The notes below the pieces were generated by a model. The model was not told where the DNA came from, searched no databases, and worked only from the letters and a program-made list of their open reading frames with translations. The position numbers were made by a program, and so were the translations under genes. From Zanthoxylum bungeanum (lineage: Eukaryota; Streptophyta; Magnoliopsida; Sapindales; Rutaceae), in the NCBI GenBank assembly GCA_019454045.1, contig SKCR01021398.1, forward strand, positions 1 through 64,000: a stretch of DNA of 64,000 nucleotides, read 5' to 3'. Below, one piece after another: positions 12,700 to 24,769 of this stretch (position 1 is the stretch's first letter; each line of letters opens with the position of its first letter).

Positions 12700-13430
12700 G
12701 TAAAGTTATCTTCAGCAAGGACTTTACGTATTTCAAGTGGCTGTACATTTAGCCTTCCCAGTGCCATTCTTCTTCATCTTTGAAAATTTAGAAGACTCGA
12801 CAATATTTGCCTCAGCACCGGACCTATGAAGATCCATAAGCATGAACTCGTAATGGGTGAGCTCATTAAGCAATTAGATCAAAGTAAAATTCAACTTGTT
12901 CAAAAAATAGTTGCTTTTAAACTGCAGGAAACTCTTCGAAAGAGTTTCCATAATCATGGTCATCTGGCTACGCTCATCAATATGAGCTCCATGGGTTTCA
13001 GCAGTGTTGAGATAGGTCATCATCCTCAAGATGTGCTCTCGGACTGATGTCCCATCCTTCATCCTAGTAGTCATCGCTGAGACCATGGCCTTATGGCGTT
13101 GACACTTCGAAGGCTGCCCAAACATGCCCTGCAATGACTCCATCATCTGAGATGATAGAGCCATAGGTTTACGCTTTGCAGCATGAACCTCAAACATCCC
13201 TGCTAGCAAGTAGCAGCATGCTTTCTCATTTGTTGCGACCCATTTCTGGCAGGTGTCGTGCATAGCTTGGCCGGCTCTGGAAGACTCTCCTCCGTCAGGA
13301 TAAACTTTAGGTCTTTTCAGACCAGGATAGCGTTTATGTTACTTTTCCACTTAACATATTTTTCTCCTATTAATTTTTCATTTGAGAGTATGAAAATAAT
13401 TGGAGAAACTATAGCTGATAAAATAAACAT
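12700..13430 (-). pseudogene. Copia-B gag remnant
   Basis: The minus strand gives a Gag start (FILSNEKLIGEKYVKWKSNINAIL) near 13330-13425, then in other frames a 129-residue stretch at 12874-13263 with CYLLAGMFEVHAAK, LQGMFG and TTRMKDGTSVREHILRM, all typical of plant Copia Gag helices. The tail near 12720-12830 reads GAEANIVESSKF. I take the start as the ATG near 13424. Broken by a stop after INAILV and by frameshifts. Confidence 0.83.
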
Positions 13431-13550
13431 TCATTTAACATTCATTCATCGCATATTAAAACCATCAAACAATTTTGGCATAAAATTAAACATGATGCAT
13501 GAACCATGAATAATGAATTAGAAACCTAAGAGAATTACTATGCCACGGAA

Positions 13551-13916
13551 ATCTATCATCCCACAAGTAAGTACCGCCGTAGGATAGGTCAAGTACTTGC
13601 ATGATAGATCAAGACAATCTCAATTGATTTAATATATACGGGAATAAATCTTATTCCTATATCAAACAACTACCGTTTCATTCGATCAAGGAATTTTATT
13701 AACAGTTAATTATTCCTTTATGAGTATGACCTGCCATTTCAGGATTCTTGGACTTAACAAGTGAAGTGCCACCGTAGGGTAGGTCAGTTCAAAAGATACA
13801 TCTAGAATCTCTATCCTCTCGGAACCCAAAAATGATATTGACCCAAAATGGACACCATCCGTAGGGGGATGAAAGCAAAGCCGTCTCGAGGCACCTTTTG
13901 AATCTCACATTTTTGG
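13551..13916 (-). promoter_or_regulatory. Copia-B leader array: three hairpins presenting a CCGTAGG motif
   Basis: The motif gccgtaggataggtc (13576-13590), ccaccgtagggtaggtc (13769-13785) and ccatccgtagggggatg (about 13854-13870) repeats upstream of gag. Flanking arms differ: atctatcat/atgatagat (13551-13559 with 13601-13609) plus inner caagta/tacttg (13564-13569 with 13594-13599); gattct/agaatc (13743-13748 with 13804-13809); ccaaaaatg/catttttgg (13826-13834 with 13908-13916). Position and layout match the Copia-A array although the motif differs. Role inferred. Confidence 0.62.
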
Positions 13917-13919
13917 ACT

Positions 13920-15080
13920 AACAACGGAGATCGCGGGATATACTGTTGTATATCCCTCTCCCACTCACTATTTTAATATTAAGGTTTCTATTTATAAAAT
14001 ATCTAATATTTTATTTTAACTATTGTGGATAAAATTTGGCGGCTAAATCATAATTTTTATTTACACTAGTTTAACATTAGAGACCTAACCAATTTTAACT
14101 CTTAAATTTTATCTCACTAATTTTCCATTAGTCTCTATAAATTTTTTACTCAATTAAACTAATATAATTTGAGTGGTATTAGTGACCTATTATATTTTAA
14201 CTTTTAAAATACTAGAACACTAATAGGTTTAAAGTTTTTTAAGAATCGTAAAAGTTCAAGATTTATATTAAACTATTTAATTAATCTTAGTGCGTTATAA
14301 AATCCAATAGTACGTGGAATTGTATCCCGAGTGCAGACCATATTACCGTCTATTCGGATTCAGCTATGGAATTTATATCCGGGTTTCCATCCTATATACT
14401 AATGGAATTTATTATGCACTAATTAAGCCCAATATATTAGAATTCAAATTTTAAACCATAAATCCAATTGATTGATTTCCATGCATATCATATTCTAATT
14501 TAAACACTTTAAATTACATATAATCATATTTTATGTCTATAATGATAATGCATCTAAAACATGTTGTGGCATGTAAAATGCAAGAGTGGGCACCCTAAGC
14601 TATATGACATGTTATTCAAACAATTCAAAATAAATATACATATAACATAAAAATTATTTTACATTGACCGAGCTCTTATTTTTCCTATACGAATCTAATT
14701 AGTACATCAAATATACCAAGGTATCCATTGGTCTTCAAATCCTGCTTAAAAGTGATGTTGGCTCATTTTGTGACTTCAGTGCTCCAAATTACAAAAAAAT
14801 TAAAATTTTACATTGAAAAATAAAATTACAACAAATGTAAACAATGGCCTTATGGCCTTACATCCCAAAACAAAACCAACTAGAAAAATAAGAGCTGGAA
14901 AAATTTATGACCAATGTAAAATACATTCATCATATTAAATAACAAAAAACATTCATCATATGAATATTATATTGTGCCCACTCATCTAAACATGCATATC
15001 ATATTTATAAATCATCTAAATATATTAAAAACATAAACTTTAAATGAAAAATAGAAGGGTTAAGAACACTTTTCAACCTC
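13920..15080 (-). other. Copia-B untranslated leader (rest)
   Basis: AT-rich sequence between hairpin array and primer site, with no coding match. Apart from the shared module at 14310-14399 I see nothing recognisable. Leader of this length is unusual beside Copia-A (about 0.74 kb). Confidence 0.6.
14310..14399 (-). repeat. Shared module copy 1 (Copia-B leader; also in Ogre-type LTRs)
   Basis: About 90 bp from gtacgtgg to ctatatac, with a core reading taccgtctattcggattc. By hand alignment about 80% of bases agree with 54838-54927 in the LTR of element F. It also matches 58938-59027 and 59987-60076 (reverse complement) in the LTR of element G. Sense orientation relative to the element is the same in all. 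In Copia-B it lies in the untranslated leader. Function unknown. Confidence 0.75.
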
Positions 15081-15093
15081 GCTCTCGATGCCA
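15081..15093 (-). other. Copia-B primer-binding site
   Basis: The minus strand reads TGGCATCGAGAGC, a variant of the tRNA-Met-type site, two bases inside the LTR start at 15096. Confidence 0.8.
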
Positions 15094-15095
15094 AT

Positions 15096-17332
15096 TGTAG
15101 GAAACGCTTTCCTACGCAGCGGAAGCGTCTTAGGCACACTGGATCGAACTTGAAAAATTTTCTGCCCTCCTCAATTTAATCCAGAAATTTTCTGACAAAA
15201 TCCAGATCCGAATAACCTCGTATATTATTTAATGCCGAATGCATAAACTTTGAACCCAAAACCATTCACGCACACAGCTATGAGGCTAGGGTCAGTCACC
15301 CACACAACATAATAAGCAGTGACTGTTCGGCTTCCCCTATGATCATTATTTTTATTATATTGCTTCAGTGCACCATTACCATGATTTAATCCGCATCATG
15401 CATATGATTTTGATCACATGCATTTCTTTGATTATCTCATATGCGTGTACTATTTGCCCATCTCATATGCGCATGTAATATGACTGTGGCTTCTCGGCTT
15501 CTCTTATTTGCTGTTGTTCTTCAAATGATGATCATCTATTGTTCTTCGTCACACACATATTAATCATCATCTATTGTATGTGTGTTAGTGTGATTTGATC
15601 AACGTGAATGTTACCATATTACCGTGGGTCAAAACTGAATTAAGAAGATGGATTTCATTTGCTCGACACCAAAAGAGTTTTCCATGCTATGTCTCATAAC
15701 CAACGGAAACAGGTGTGGGCTTGACTTACACAAATTAAATCTCAAAACTCTTTGGAGATTTTTGTCACAATTATTTTTCTTTTTCTTTTTCTTCTTTTTG
15801 TTCTTCCATGGTATTCTCAACTTTTGAGATAATGGTGAAGAAAAAGAAAGGTGGCTAGGGTTTCTTGAATGAGGGATTAGGCAAAAAAAAAAAATCATAT
15901 TTTTTTTTATACTTGGGGTAAATTGTTTAGAAAAATAAAATAACTCTTCCCCTTTCAAGCTTTGTAATTTTCGGCAATTACAAGTTATAATAGTTAATTT
16001 TTCATTTAATTTTGTAACAACTCATTTACTAACCTTTAAGCAAATATATGTTACAAATTTGAATAGTAAATATCCATTTAAATGAATTAACTACCAAAGT
16101 AATGTCAAAGGTTTCCAAAACCCATAAATATGAAATTACAACTTTAGCCTTCATTTAAATTATATCAAATATAATTTAATAATTAATAATAAACAATTAC
16201 CATATAATAATTTATTATATAAACCATATATTAACTTTTAATATATAGTCTTAAGTATGACAAATAATATTATTAATCATATTAATAATATTTGTACATA
16301 TGTGAGTATATAATTGGACTATCCAATTATACTAAATCCGCTATAATATATTGAGCTAGCACGGGGACCAAATGGACCTACGATTCCGAGCTCCAATAAT
16401 CTCGAAATATCAATTAAGCTCTTAATTAAATATTCTAAATTATTAACTCTGATTTATTCCACTAAAAATCTGAAGTTGCACTCTCGTTGCCGCAGATGAT
16501 ATATTAAGTCGAACCAAGTCTCGTTGCCGCAGATGATATATTAAGTCGAACCAAGTCAATGTCCATCCATATAGTCACTACATATGAATTGACCCTTCAC
16601 GAGTATCTCAAAATTAGAGCCGGGTCATAATGTTCATTATACCCCTCTAATTTATTTTTACCTTAAGTACCATTGATTCTCTAATGAATGATTTATTCGT
16701 AAGCATTATGAATTTTAATCTTTCTACTCTTAATAGGAAGACTTGAGCGCTCAAATCGTTCAAGCACCGAATCAACCATTAATAAAGATACTCCTCTACT
16801 TCTCGTAAGAAGGAGTGAACTCCATGTCTCTATAAAACGTTCCCAGCTACACAACATACCATGCCTCCAAAGTACGTAGCTATTAGTTGGGAATGCTACA
16901 CCAACCTCAACTTTGTAAATCAAAGGACATAGCCTGTCATGCAGTAGTCTGTAGTACACTCAGGATTAAGATCAATCCATATATGACCATCTAGTAGATC
17001 GAAATGACTTTCTTTATTTAACGGATATTAAAAAAATGCCATTTCCCTTTGGGTCCAGTCCTATATGATCACATCATACAAGGTGCCTCCATTCTCATAT
17101 CTCTACATGGACGATCCTATATCAAGGTCACTAAATTCATACTTAAATCCTCTTATGTATGATACTCATACACTATGTCTGAAGGCACATTAGTAATCTA
17201 TGATATTTAAAATGATACATAATATATGCGAAAATTAAAAAAATACATTGATAAATGAATAATGCATTATTTTATTTCAAAACACATAAAATCGTTTACA
17301 TTACATGTAGCTCTAGGGCATACATCTGAACA
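15096..17332 (-). repeat. Copia-B 5' LTR
   Basis: Pairs with 7530-9747 from TGTAGgaaacgc to ctgaaca. TATA-like box at 15904-15911 (minus). It carries a 37-bp direct duplication (16484-16520 and 16521-16557) and about 37 bp near 16346-16382 that are absent from the other LTR. Confidence 0.9.
16484..16557. repeat. 37-bp tandem duplication in Copia-B 5' LTR
   Basis: Two back-to-back copies beginning tcgttgccgcagatgata. The partner LTR has one copy (about 8852-8890), so the duplication arose after insertion. Confidence 0.88.
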
Positions 17333-17337
17333 ATCTT
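17333..17337. repeat. Target-site duplication, right copy (Copia-B)
   Basis: atctt directly after the terminal ..AACA of Copia-B; partner atctc at 7525-7529. Confidence 0.82.
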
Positions 17338-17841
17338 GACACATAGAGGACACCCTGAGGATCTGTCCACAACCAACGAACAAGTGGAGGTCTGATCTGA
17401 ATAGATCGATGATGTGACTGTCATCTAAGTGTGTAAAATATCTTATATGCCCACAGTGGTATCTCAAGTCAAAGAATCACAATTGCTACTCAACCCGAGA
17501 AGATTCTTATTGACGTTGGTGTATCATCTATTAACAATATTCGGTGAGTCATTCAGTGTTTATCGGCTATAAAAACCTACACGTCTATACGAGTCTTCAA
17601 GACTCATGGTTCATTGAGAATCCATTGGAATCATATATTCTAATATACGACATGTACCGGTCTCAACGGGTTTATTTTACTGACCAAGTAGTATAAACTT
17701 TGACCAGGAACTGTCTAAGAATGATAATGTCATGATACAACTCAATGTCATTTGCGACGCTTTTGCAACTGCATCATGACTAATCATTTGAAGGTCGATT
17801 ACGTCTTTACCATATAAGAAGATCTATTATATTATAGAAAC
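17338..17841 (-). repeat. Copia-A 5' LTR, segment 2
   Basis: Continues segment 1, starting gacacatagaggacaccc. Matches about 1600-2110 of the left LTR. Ends with gaaac at 17837-17841, the left target duplication of Copia-3. Confidence 0.9.
17837..17841. repeat. Target-site duplication, left copy (Copia-3)
   Basis: gaaac before the TG of Copia-3; partner taaac at 34275-34279 (one mismatch). The undisturbed Copia-A LTR reads gaaacaactc at this place. Confidence 0.85.
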
Positions 17842-19862
17842 TGTTGGTTTCTATTTAGGTCCCAAGATCATCAAACAAGCATGAATATGTGTGAATACAA
17901 ATCAAAGAAGTTGCGGAATACTTACATCGATCGGTTGAGACGATTTGATGAAGAACAAAAATGATTTTGGCCCTTCCAAAAATGCCACTGCAGTGCAGAT
18001 TTTTATCCTCCAAAAATCAAATTTTGATCCAAAGTTTTGAGCTCGAATCTTCGTCAAACGATTCCCGGCTCGTGGATGATTTCCCTAACACCTTCGTATG
18101 ACTCTCGGAGTGCTAGCTCTCAAGTATTTTGCAACAAAAACACTCAAAATGGCTCATCATTTTCGGCCAACCATGGCAGTTCACAGCCCCTTGGGCGTGA
18201 ACTTGAGGGAGGGAAAGAGAGATGAAAAAGATGAGTTAAGTTGGTAAATGGTGAATAAACATTTCATTTATATATTTTCTAAATAAACAAATGAATTTCC
18301 ATTTAATTTAACTTTCAAAAAGTCAAATATACCAACTTTAATTAGCTTGAGTGTTCCACACTCCAAAATCAAAATCCATCAACTCATATCAACTTTAATA
18401 AAGTGACATGTTTTCAAGTCACATCACTCAAAGTGACAAGTGATTTAACGCTTGATGCGACTAATGATTTGACGCTTAATGTGATTTGCGTGCCGCACTC
18501 GAATTCGAAACGCGAATGCGCTCGCAATCACTCTCGGACTCGGGTTTGCTAATTCCTAATTAGTGAATTTTCTGTTGCGTCGTAATTAAATGATTACGCC
18601 TTGCGAATTCACTATTCACATCGCTAACGAATTAATTCTAAATTAACTCGTTCGCCGAATTAAAATCCAATTTCAATTCCGCGTCGAAATCCAATTTTGT
18701 TTAATATATCGAATATATTATTTGTCCTATTAATTCCAAATTAACCATTTTCTCTCTTTAGACGATATTTTATCCCAGATAAAATATCTCCATAATTAAT
18801 CCCAGATTAATTAAAGTGCGAGTCATACATCATTGGTGAATCATTGGAAAGTGACCCATGAGATCCCCGGATATGTTGGCAGTAAATACAGTGTCGGACT
18901 ATCCGAACGCGTAAGTACCAAGTACTACGTTTTACCGATTCACAAGACAAGGTTGGCTTCTAGCAAAGCGCCATGCCTACCCGATTCTCCGGAAATATCC
19001 TTACATGAATATATGATCTATATCAGGCGTAGTATACATCGTATCGTGTACTTCGATCTAGTATCGGATGGTCACGTGCTAGGCCTGGGGCTGGAGTTGT
19101 GTCTGCCCCGTACGAAGCACATGTCGGATGTCTGGTAACTAGTCTCTATAATCGGATATACATGACCTAGTCATAATATCCCGAAGGCGCCGCAGCACAT
19201 AAGAGCACTAATACCATATCCTGCGTGACATCATCTCCACTATGACTGGAGTGATACTTCCGTCTTGACATCACACCCAATACTCTACGATTCTCAATAT
19301 ACCTAGCATTGGCGTACACAGAATCGGTTAAAGCCCTGGACGACCGCAACCAAAGTATATTGATTGTCGTAAGCATTAGCGGTGCAAGTCTCAAGTTAAG
19401 ACCAAATACATCTGCCCTGATGTCGAATTCCTACAGATACATAGTCAAACTACCATTGGGATTCCGAGGGGGTCTATCCAGAGCGAAGCTGTTTCCCATA
19501 CCATCGGTGAAACACAACCTCCTACCGCACTTGCATAACTATCCAATACTTAAATATATGAGAACTATGCCGTTATGCCCTCACAATGCGCACAAGTACA
19601 ATACTAGTCTTTTACGTATTTATCGATGTCCAATCTCGATAATACTCTGACTAGGGATATTTAATGATTAATCATTCGTGGACTGATACTGTCTCATATC
19701 ATCTCAATCCAGGAACTAATCATATGGACCTCTCATCATTTATACATCTAAGGTGATCTAATCACAAATGATAAGAGTGCAATTTCTTTGTCAATAGTTA
19801 ATTTGTACAACAACACCATGATCTGCACAAATAGTGATGCTATGGGTCATAATTGTCCAACA
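17842..19862 (-). repeat. Copia-3 3' LTR
   Basis: From TGTTGGtttcta to gtccaaca. TATA-like box TATATAAATG (minus) at 18265-18274, conserved at 26174-26183 in the other LTR. The U3 area near 18430-18490 has TGACG-like motifs of which only one is exact, unlike Copia-4. Confidence 0.9.
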
Positions 19863-22500
19863 ATCTCCCACTTGGCCTATAGCCAGTCACTCGAGTGTCT
19901 AACACCCGAACTATGTACGGTTCGCTCAAATTGCTGAGAAAGATTTCGTCAGCGGATTTGTAAGATCATCGTTTGATACGATTTATTCGATCACCACATC
20001 GCCACGATGTATGATCCGAACGAATCAGATGAATATTGAAATATGTATCTGGATCGTCGATGAGATCATTAATTCTTTAGCCTGTGTTGACGCCTAGCTC
20101 AGCTGCTAATAGAACTATATCTAATCTAATTAGATTTGTTATTGACCCAGATGGCTTCTATTGCCGCCTCAGCTGTAGTAATTACCCGCATTTGTTGTTT
20201 ATTCGGTAACAGTATCTTGCTTGGAAGATTTCCAGCTCACTGTTCCGTTATTCAAACTGTATAGTACCATTTGCGACTTTTAGTCATTTTTTCGGTTTAG
20301 GAAACGTGTAGTAGTGATCCCAGTCACTTCAAGTTCTCTTTCTCCACAGATTAAGACAGCATCCTTAGATCTCTAAGATTCTAACGGATGTTCTTAACAT
20401 CAATCTAGTGACTATCACTTGGATTGGCCTGTTTGTGAATCCATATGCTCAAAGCGTGTGAGACACCAGGTCACATACATTTTTTAATGTACGAGTTCTT
20501 GGAGAGTGTCAACAACTTTAAATCTATTTTATTTATTCCTAGAATAAAGGTTGTTACTCCTAAGAATTCTACGGAGAATTTTCATGAAAGCCAAGCTTTC
20601 ACCGATTGTTTTATGGGAATATCATTTTCAAGAAATGACATATATTATCATTATTTTATACAGGACATTCATTGTTAGTGCGCTCCCACTAACCTTCTTA
20701 TATACATAAGAATCATTTTCGTTTTGAATTAAATCATACACCATTATGATTACATCAAAACGTTAATTCCAAGAACCTAATGCTTGCTTCAATCCAAACA
20801 TGGATCGAATGACTTGCAAATCTTGTTTGCTGGTCTTAGTACGACAAAATCGTCAGGATGTTATAAACATCCTCCAAAAGGTTTCCGTTTAAGGAAAGCG
20901 ATTTTGATCTTTAACTGACACCTTTCATAAATGAAATATACAGCTTTAGCAAGCATTATCCAAATGGATTTACCATGGCAACAGGCAAAAGGTTGAACCG
21001 TAATCAACACAATGTTGATAACGATACCTTTCGGTATAAGCCCAGCTTTATACGTTGGTATGTTGCCATCTATGTATGTCTTCCTTGAAGACTTATACAG
21101 TACCAATAGGCACAATGCCTTATGGTACATCAACTAGTGTCCAAACATAGTTGTTATACATGGAATCCATTTCGGACTCATGGCACTTTGCCATAACGGA
21201 AGTCGATACCTTGTATCACTTCCTTATACGTAGTCGGTTGGTATACCTCAACAAGATTGACATCTTTATGAGGTGAGATCAGAAACCCATACCCTAGGTT
21301 GTTTTCTGATTCTCTCCGATCTACGCGGTTCTTGTGTATACGAAGATTAATGGTACAGATTCATCCTTGATGAACTATTTGTGTTCCATTAAGGACTTCG
21401 TGCCTTGAACAGTATCACTCCGATTTTCATCGAGTTATACCATCCTCCCACTGACCACTGCATATCGGTAATCCTCTAAAGAAGACCGCATGGTGAGCAA
21501 CAATTACAATTGTTCTCTAGTGAGATGTATAAGTACTATACTTATGGTTTTCCCAAGGATAAGCTGCATTTGGCATTTATCCGATTTGGGTTTTGGTTTG
21601 GTATCATCCAAACATATGCCCGGCATTCCCAAATCTTCCGGAGTGTGAAACCCTGTTTCTTTCCCGTTCATATCCAATATGAATTATGTCATATAGATTT
21701 TCATGGAACCTTATTCTAAATAAGTTTTGCACTGTTAATGTATATCCGTTGAAGGAAACGGTAGCTCATAGCGACTCAAGATAAACCTTATCATGTCCAA
21801 CAAATTCGGTTTCTCTGTACGGACACACCGTCAAACTAACGTGTCTCGGGAGGAGTCCTCATTTGAAAGAATACTATACTCTTTCAAGTATATATGAAAC
21901 TTATTGCTTAAGTATTTTCCATTACGGTCTTACCGTGACAGTTTAATACTTTAGCCGATCTGTTTGTCTATTTCGTGTCGAAACTCTAAAAGTTTCCGAT
22001 TTGTGTTCTTCAAAAGAAACACATAACCATAATGTGATGCCACATCCGTTAGGTCACGAAATATTCATATCAATTTCTAGCCTTGCTAGATATGGGCCCA
22101 TTAACTTCATTATGAATAGGGCTAACAGATCGGTGGCACTGTCACTATTACCAAGTAAATAGTGTTTTAGGCATTTTGCCCAATAAACTAGATTCGTAGA
22201 CTTTATTTGATTGGAATCAAATCAATCCTAGTACCTACTCTTCAAAAGTGGGGATATACGATTCCTGTTTAATTGTGTCACAGACAACAACGCCACAATT
22301 AGTTTCATCTGATCAAATCAGTTTGAGCTTTTTTTGTTTGTCATATTATATGTTTGAGATATTATTTATATTCAAAATATAAATATTGTTATTCACATCT
22401 AATGTGTTTATCTCAGTATCATATTTATATAATGAAACACTTTAGTGTTCTAGAATATAAAGGTTTATCCGCAACGGATTAAACACTGATATAGAGATCA
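19863..22500 (-). pseudogene. Copia-3 pol remnants (RNase H, RT, integrase)
   Basis: The polypurine complement atctcccacttgg begins the region. On the minus strand RT can be traced: YKAGLIPKG near 21050, VDYGSTF near 21000, then PVAMVNP one frame off, and MFGLKQALGSWN near 20770-20810, matching the IYGLKQASRSWN block of Copia RT. Integrase C-terminus is seen near 21540-21660 (IWECRAYVWM). No reading frame is long, and stops and frameshifts are frequent. The frameshift between VDYGSTF and PVAM (20978-21000) is also in Copia-4. Confidence 0.75.
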
Positions 22501-23640
22501 TGTTTCTAGTCAAACTAGTTACATTATAACAGTTCCCTAATTTAAGTACATACCCGAAGGGTAGTTCCTAAACTTAGGTATCTACAGTCGAAACAGCGAC
22601 TTACATCCCGTTTCAGATTTGCAGATTAATCTCAGCTTGAAGTCAGTATCCTGCTCACAGCAGATTCTGAATCATCAATACATATATTTATGTACCACAC
22701 TAAGTTTTTTAAAATCCAATTTTAATACTAGTAATGGACATAATTTTGACAAACACATTCTTAAAGTCAGAGCCTTGCCTTTTCTTTAATTCATTCATGT
22801 CTGCCATGTCCAACCAGCAGTCACTTTAGGATATGTCATTTATCTTCCCAGAAATAATAATGATTATGCCTTTACCATTTTCAATATTTCAGAAGCCTCT
22901 CGCCAAGCCTTGGGTTTCTAGAATATGAGGTAAAGTGCGCCTTGTGCTATTTACCTAATTGCAAAGTTTGACGTTATCTCCTTGAGAATAGTCATTAATT
23001 CTCCAAGAATTATTAATCGCAATTTTAATACTTCTTAAATCTAAATATAGATTTATGACAAGTATAATGAATTGAGCACTTTAAGTTATCATCACATAAA
23101 TCTTTCAAAGATTATGCTCCACTTATTTGCTTAATTCAGGGCTTAGACATAATAGGTTATTTTATCAAATAAGGTAACTTTATTATTTATTTCCAGGACC
23201 ATCCTGAAATTTAATCACAATTTGAAAATTAAATCATTTAAATATTTTAATCCCAGATTATATTTTAAATGTCAAACTTTTCAATGTTTCTTGATTTTAA
23301 TAGTCCAACTATTTAATCAATTTATTTACGTACTATTTATTATAATGATTACAATAGTTCAACTATTTAATCAACAATAATTTTAATTCAGTTATATTGA
23401 TTACTATAATCCAATTATAAAATCAACTATTTATGAATTAGTTTGAATATAGTCCAACAATATTAAATTAAAACAACTTTAAATATTAGTCCAACTAATA
23501 CTTTAATTTATTTAACGAGTGATATTTGTTTGAGCGCGTATGGCAAGTAATTGAACGAATATTGCAAATTCAATTCTTGCCTCTCACTAATTTTCGGCGA
23601 GCCTCTATCCCTCTGTCGAGTACTCGGGAAACCGTGTTTC
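22501..23640 (-). other. Copia-3 internal region, gag expected but not readable
   Basis: By position gag should lie here, between integrase and the leader array. I could not recognise Gag blocks on the minus strand; the sequence is AT-rich with many stops. 23220-23520 has repeated taatccaatta-like and agtccaacta-like words. Coding assignment would need a profile search. Confidence 0.4.
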
Positions 23641-23670
23641 CTAGTAGGCTAGGATCCAGTTAAATGTCAC

Positions 23671-24058
23671 ACAATCTTGACTTTGGCCAACAAAATGTAT
23701 GATGATAATAACTAGGTAGATCTCTAAGATCAATTGGATCCAATCCAATTCCTAGATCCGGTAGGTGGACATCCAAGTCCGAAACATATATCTTATATAT
23801 GCCTACATATCCAAAATGTAGCCTAACCTTTTGCCTCTGAATCAAATAGGCCTTGGCTTTGGCACAGCAAACCTAATGATCCCAGTCAAGCGCGACCCAT
23901 TGACCATGAAAAGCTTCGTAATCAATGTCGAGTGACAAGAAGTGGTCTTGACTTTGGCCAACAAACAACAACTTGGACAAGACACCAATATGGAATAAAG
24001 CTCTCGTGATTCAAATACATCTTCGACGGACAAAGGGCTTGACTTTGGCCAACAACCC
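23671..24058 (-). promoter_or_regulatory. Copia-3 leader array: four hairpins presenting CTTGACTTTGGCCAACAA
   Basis: The 18-mer is exact at 23676-23693, 23947-23964 and 24038-24055, with a variant ccttggctttggcacagcaa at 23851-23870. Arms differ: acaat/aatgt (one mismatch), tagg/ccta (23847-23850 with 23872-23875), caagaagtggt/acaacaacttg (23936-23946 with 23965-23975, mismatches inside), ggg/ccc (24035-24037 with 24056-24058). Copia-4 has the same four, mostly with better pairing. The variant loop shares CTTTGGCAC with the Copia-A loop. Confidence 0.72.
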
Positions 24059-24769
24059 AATGCCAATCTCGGATCTGAGTAAGAATCACTCAATGGAAGA
24101 AAAAAACGCTTGATATTATTTGAGGGTTTTTGCGTGCAAATTGGCTACCAATTTTATCTTTGTTAAGGTCTCATCATCATACACCCTTAAACATGCATTC
24201 TAAACACATAATAAAGCGCATATGAAAATAAATAATAATGATATGCGGATGGATACTTAACACATTGATCCTAGATCAAATCTCTCCCTTTCTCTCTCAA
24301 ACTAGCACTTGTATTACTTCTACCCGTTACACTACACTTCTAAAGAAACCTCATTTACATTGAGGGGAATAGGTGAGAAGAGAATACAAAGAGAATAGAG
24401 GTGATAGGCTGGACACGCAGGTCCAATTTAATAAATCGAATTTATTACAACAATTTCCAAAATTGCCCCACCCGACTAATATCCATCCGATATACTATAT
24501 ATTATTTTTTTATCACAACCATGTATTCACACAAGCATGTTATCAATCAATCTAATCAAATTAATTAATCTAATAATTAGTGATCATCCAATGTTCAAAC
24601 AACGATTTGATTTTGCTCGAGTCAAACTCATTTTGCGAATAAGTACTCAAAGTACAAATTCTCGAATTAAATTAAACTACATAATTAAATCCAATTTAAT
24701 GTGTATTTAATACTAATTCATTATTTAATTCCAAATTAAATATTACACTTTATTAATAAACCTTTTACG

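Larger units (their letters stand above)
7530..17332 (-). mobile_element. Copia-B: complete but decayed Copia element nested in Copia-A 5' LTR
   Basis: Minus-strand element with LTRs 7530-9747 and 15096-17332, starting TGTAG and ending with ..AACA, flanked by atctc/atctt. Its internal region has all expected domains: gag, integrase, RT with YVDD, RNase H. LTRs differ by roughly one base in eight by eye, so the insertion is old. All coding parts carry stops or frameshifts. Removing it rejoins the Copia-A LTR exactly. Confidence 0.92.

Noticed and set aside
23941..24093. Minus-strand 83-residue frame with several Cys (CWPKSSP, CPSCCLLAK) as a possible zinc protein
   Set aside because: The Cys codons come from the repeated leader motif cttgactttggccaacaa; the frame is broken in Copia-4.
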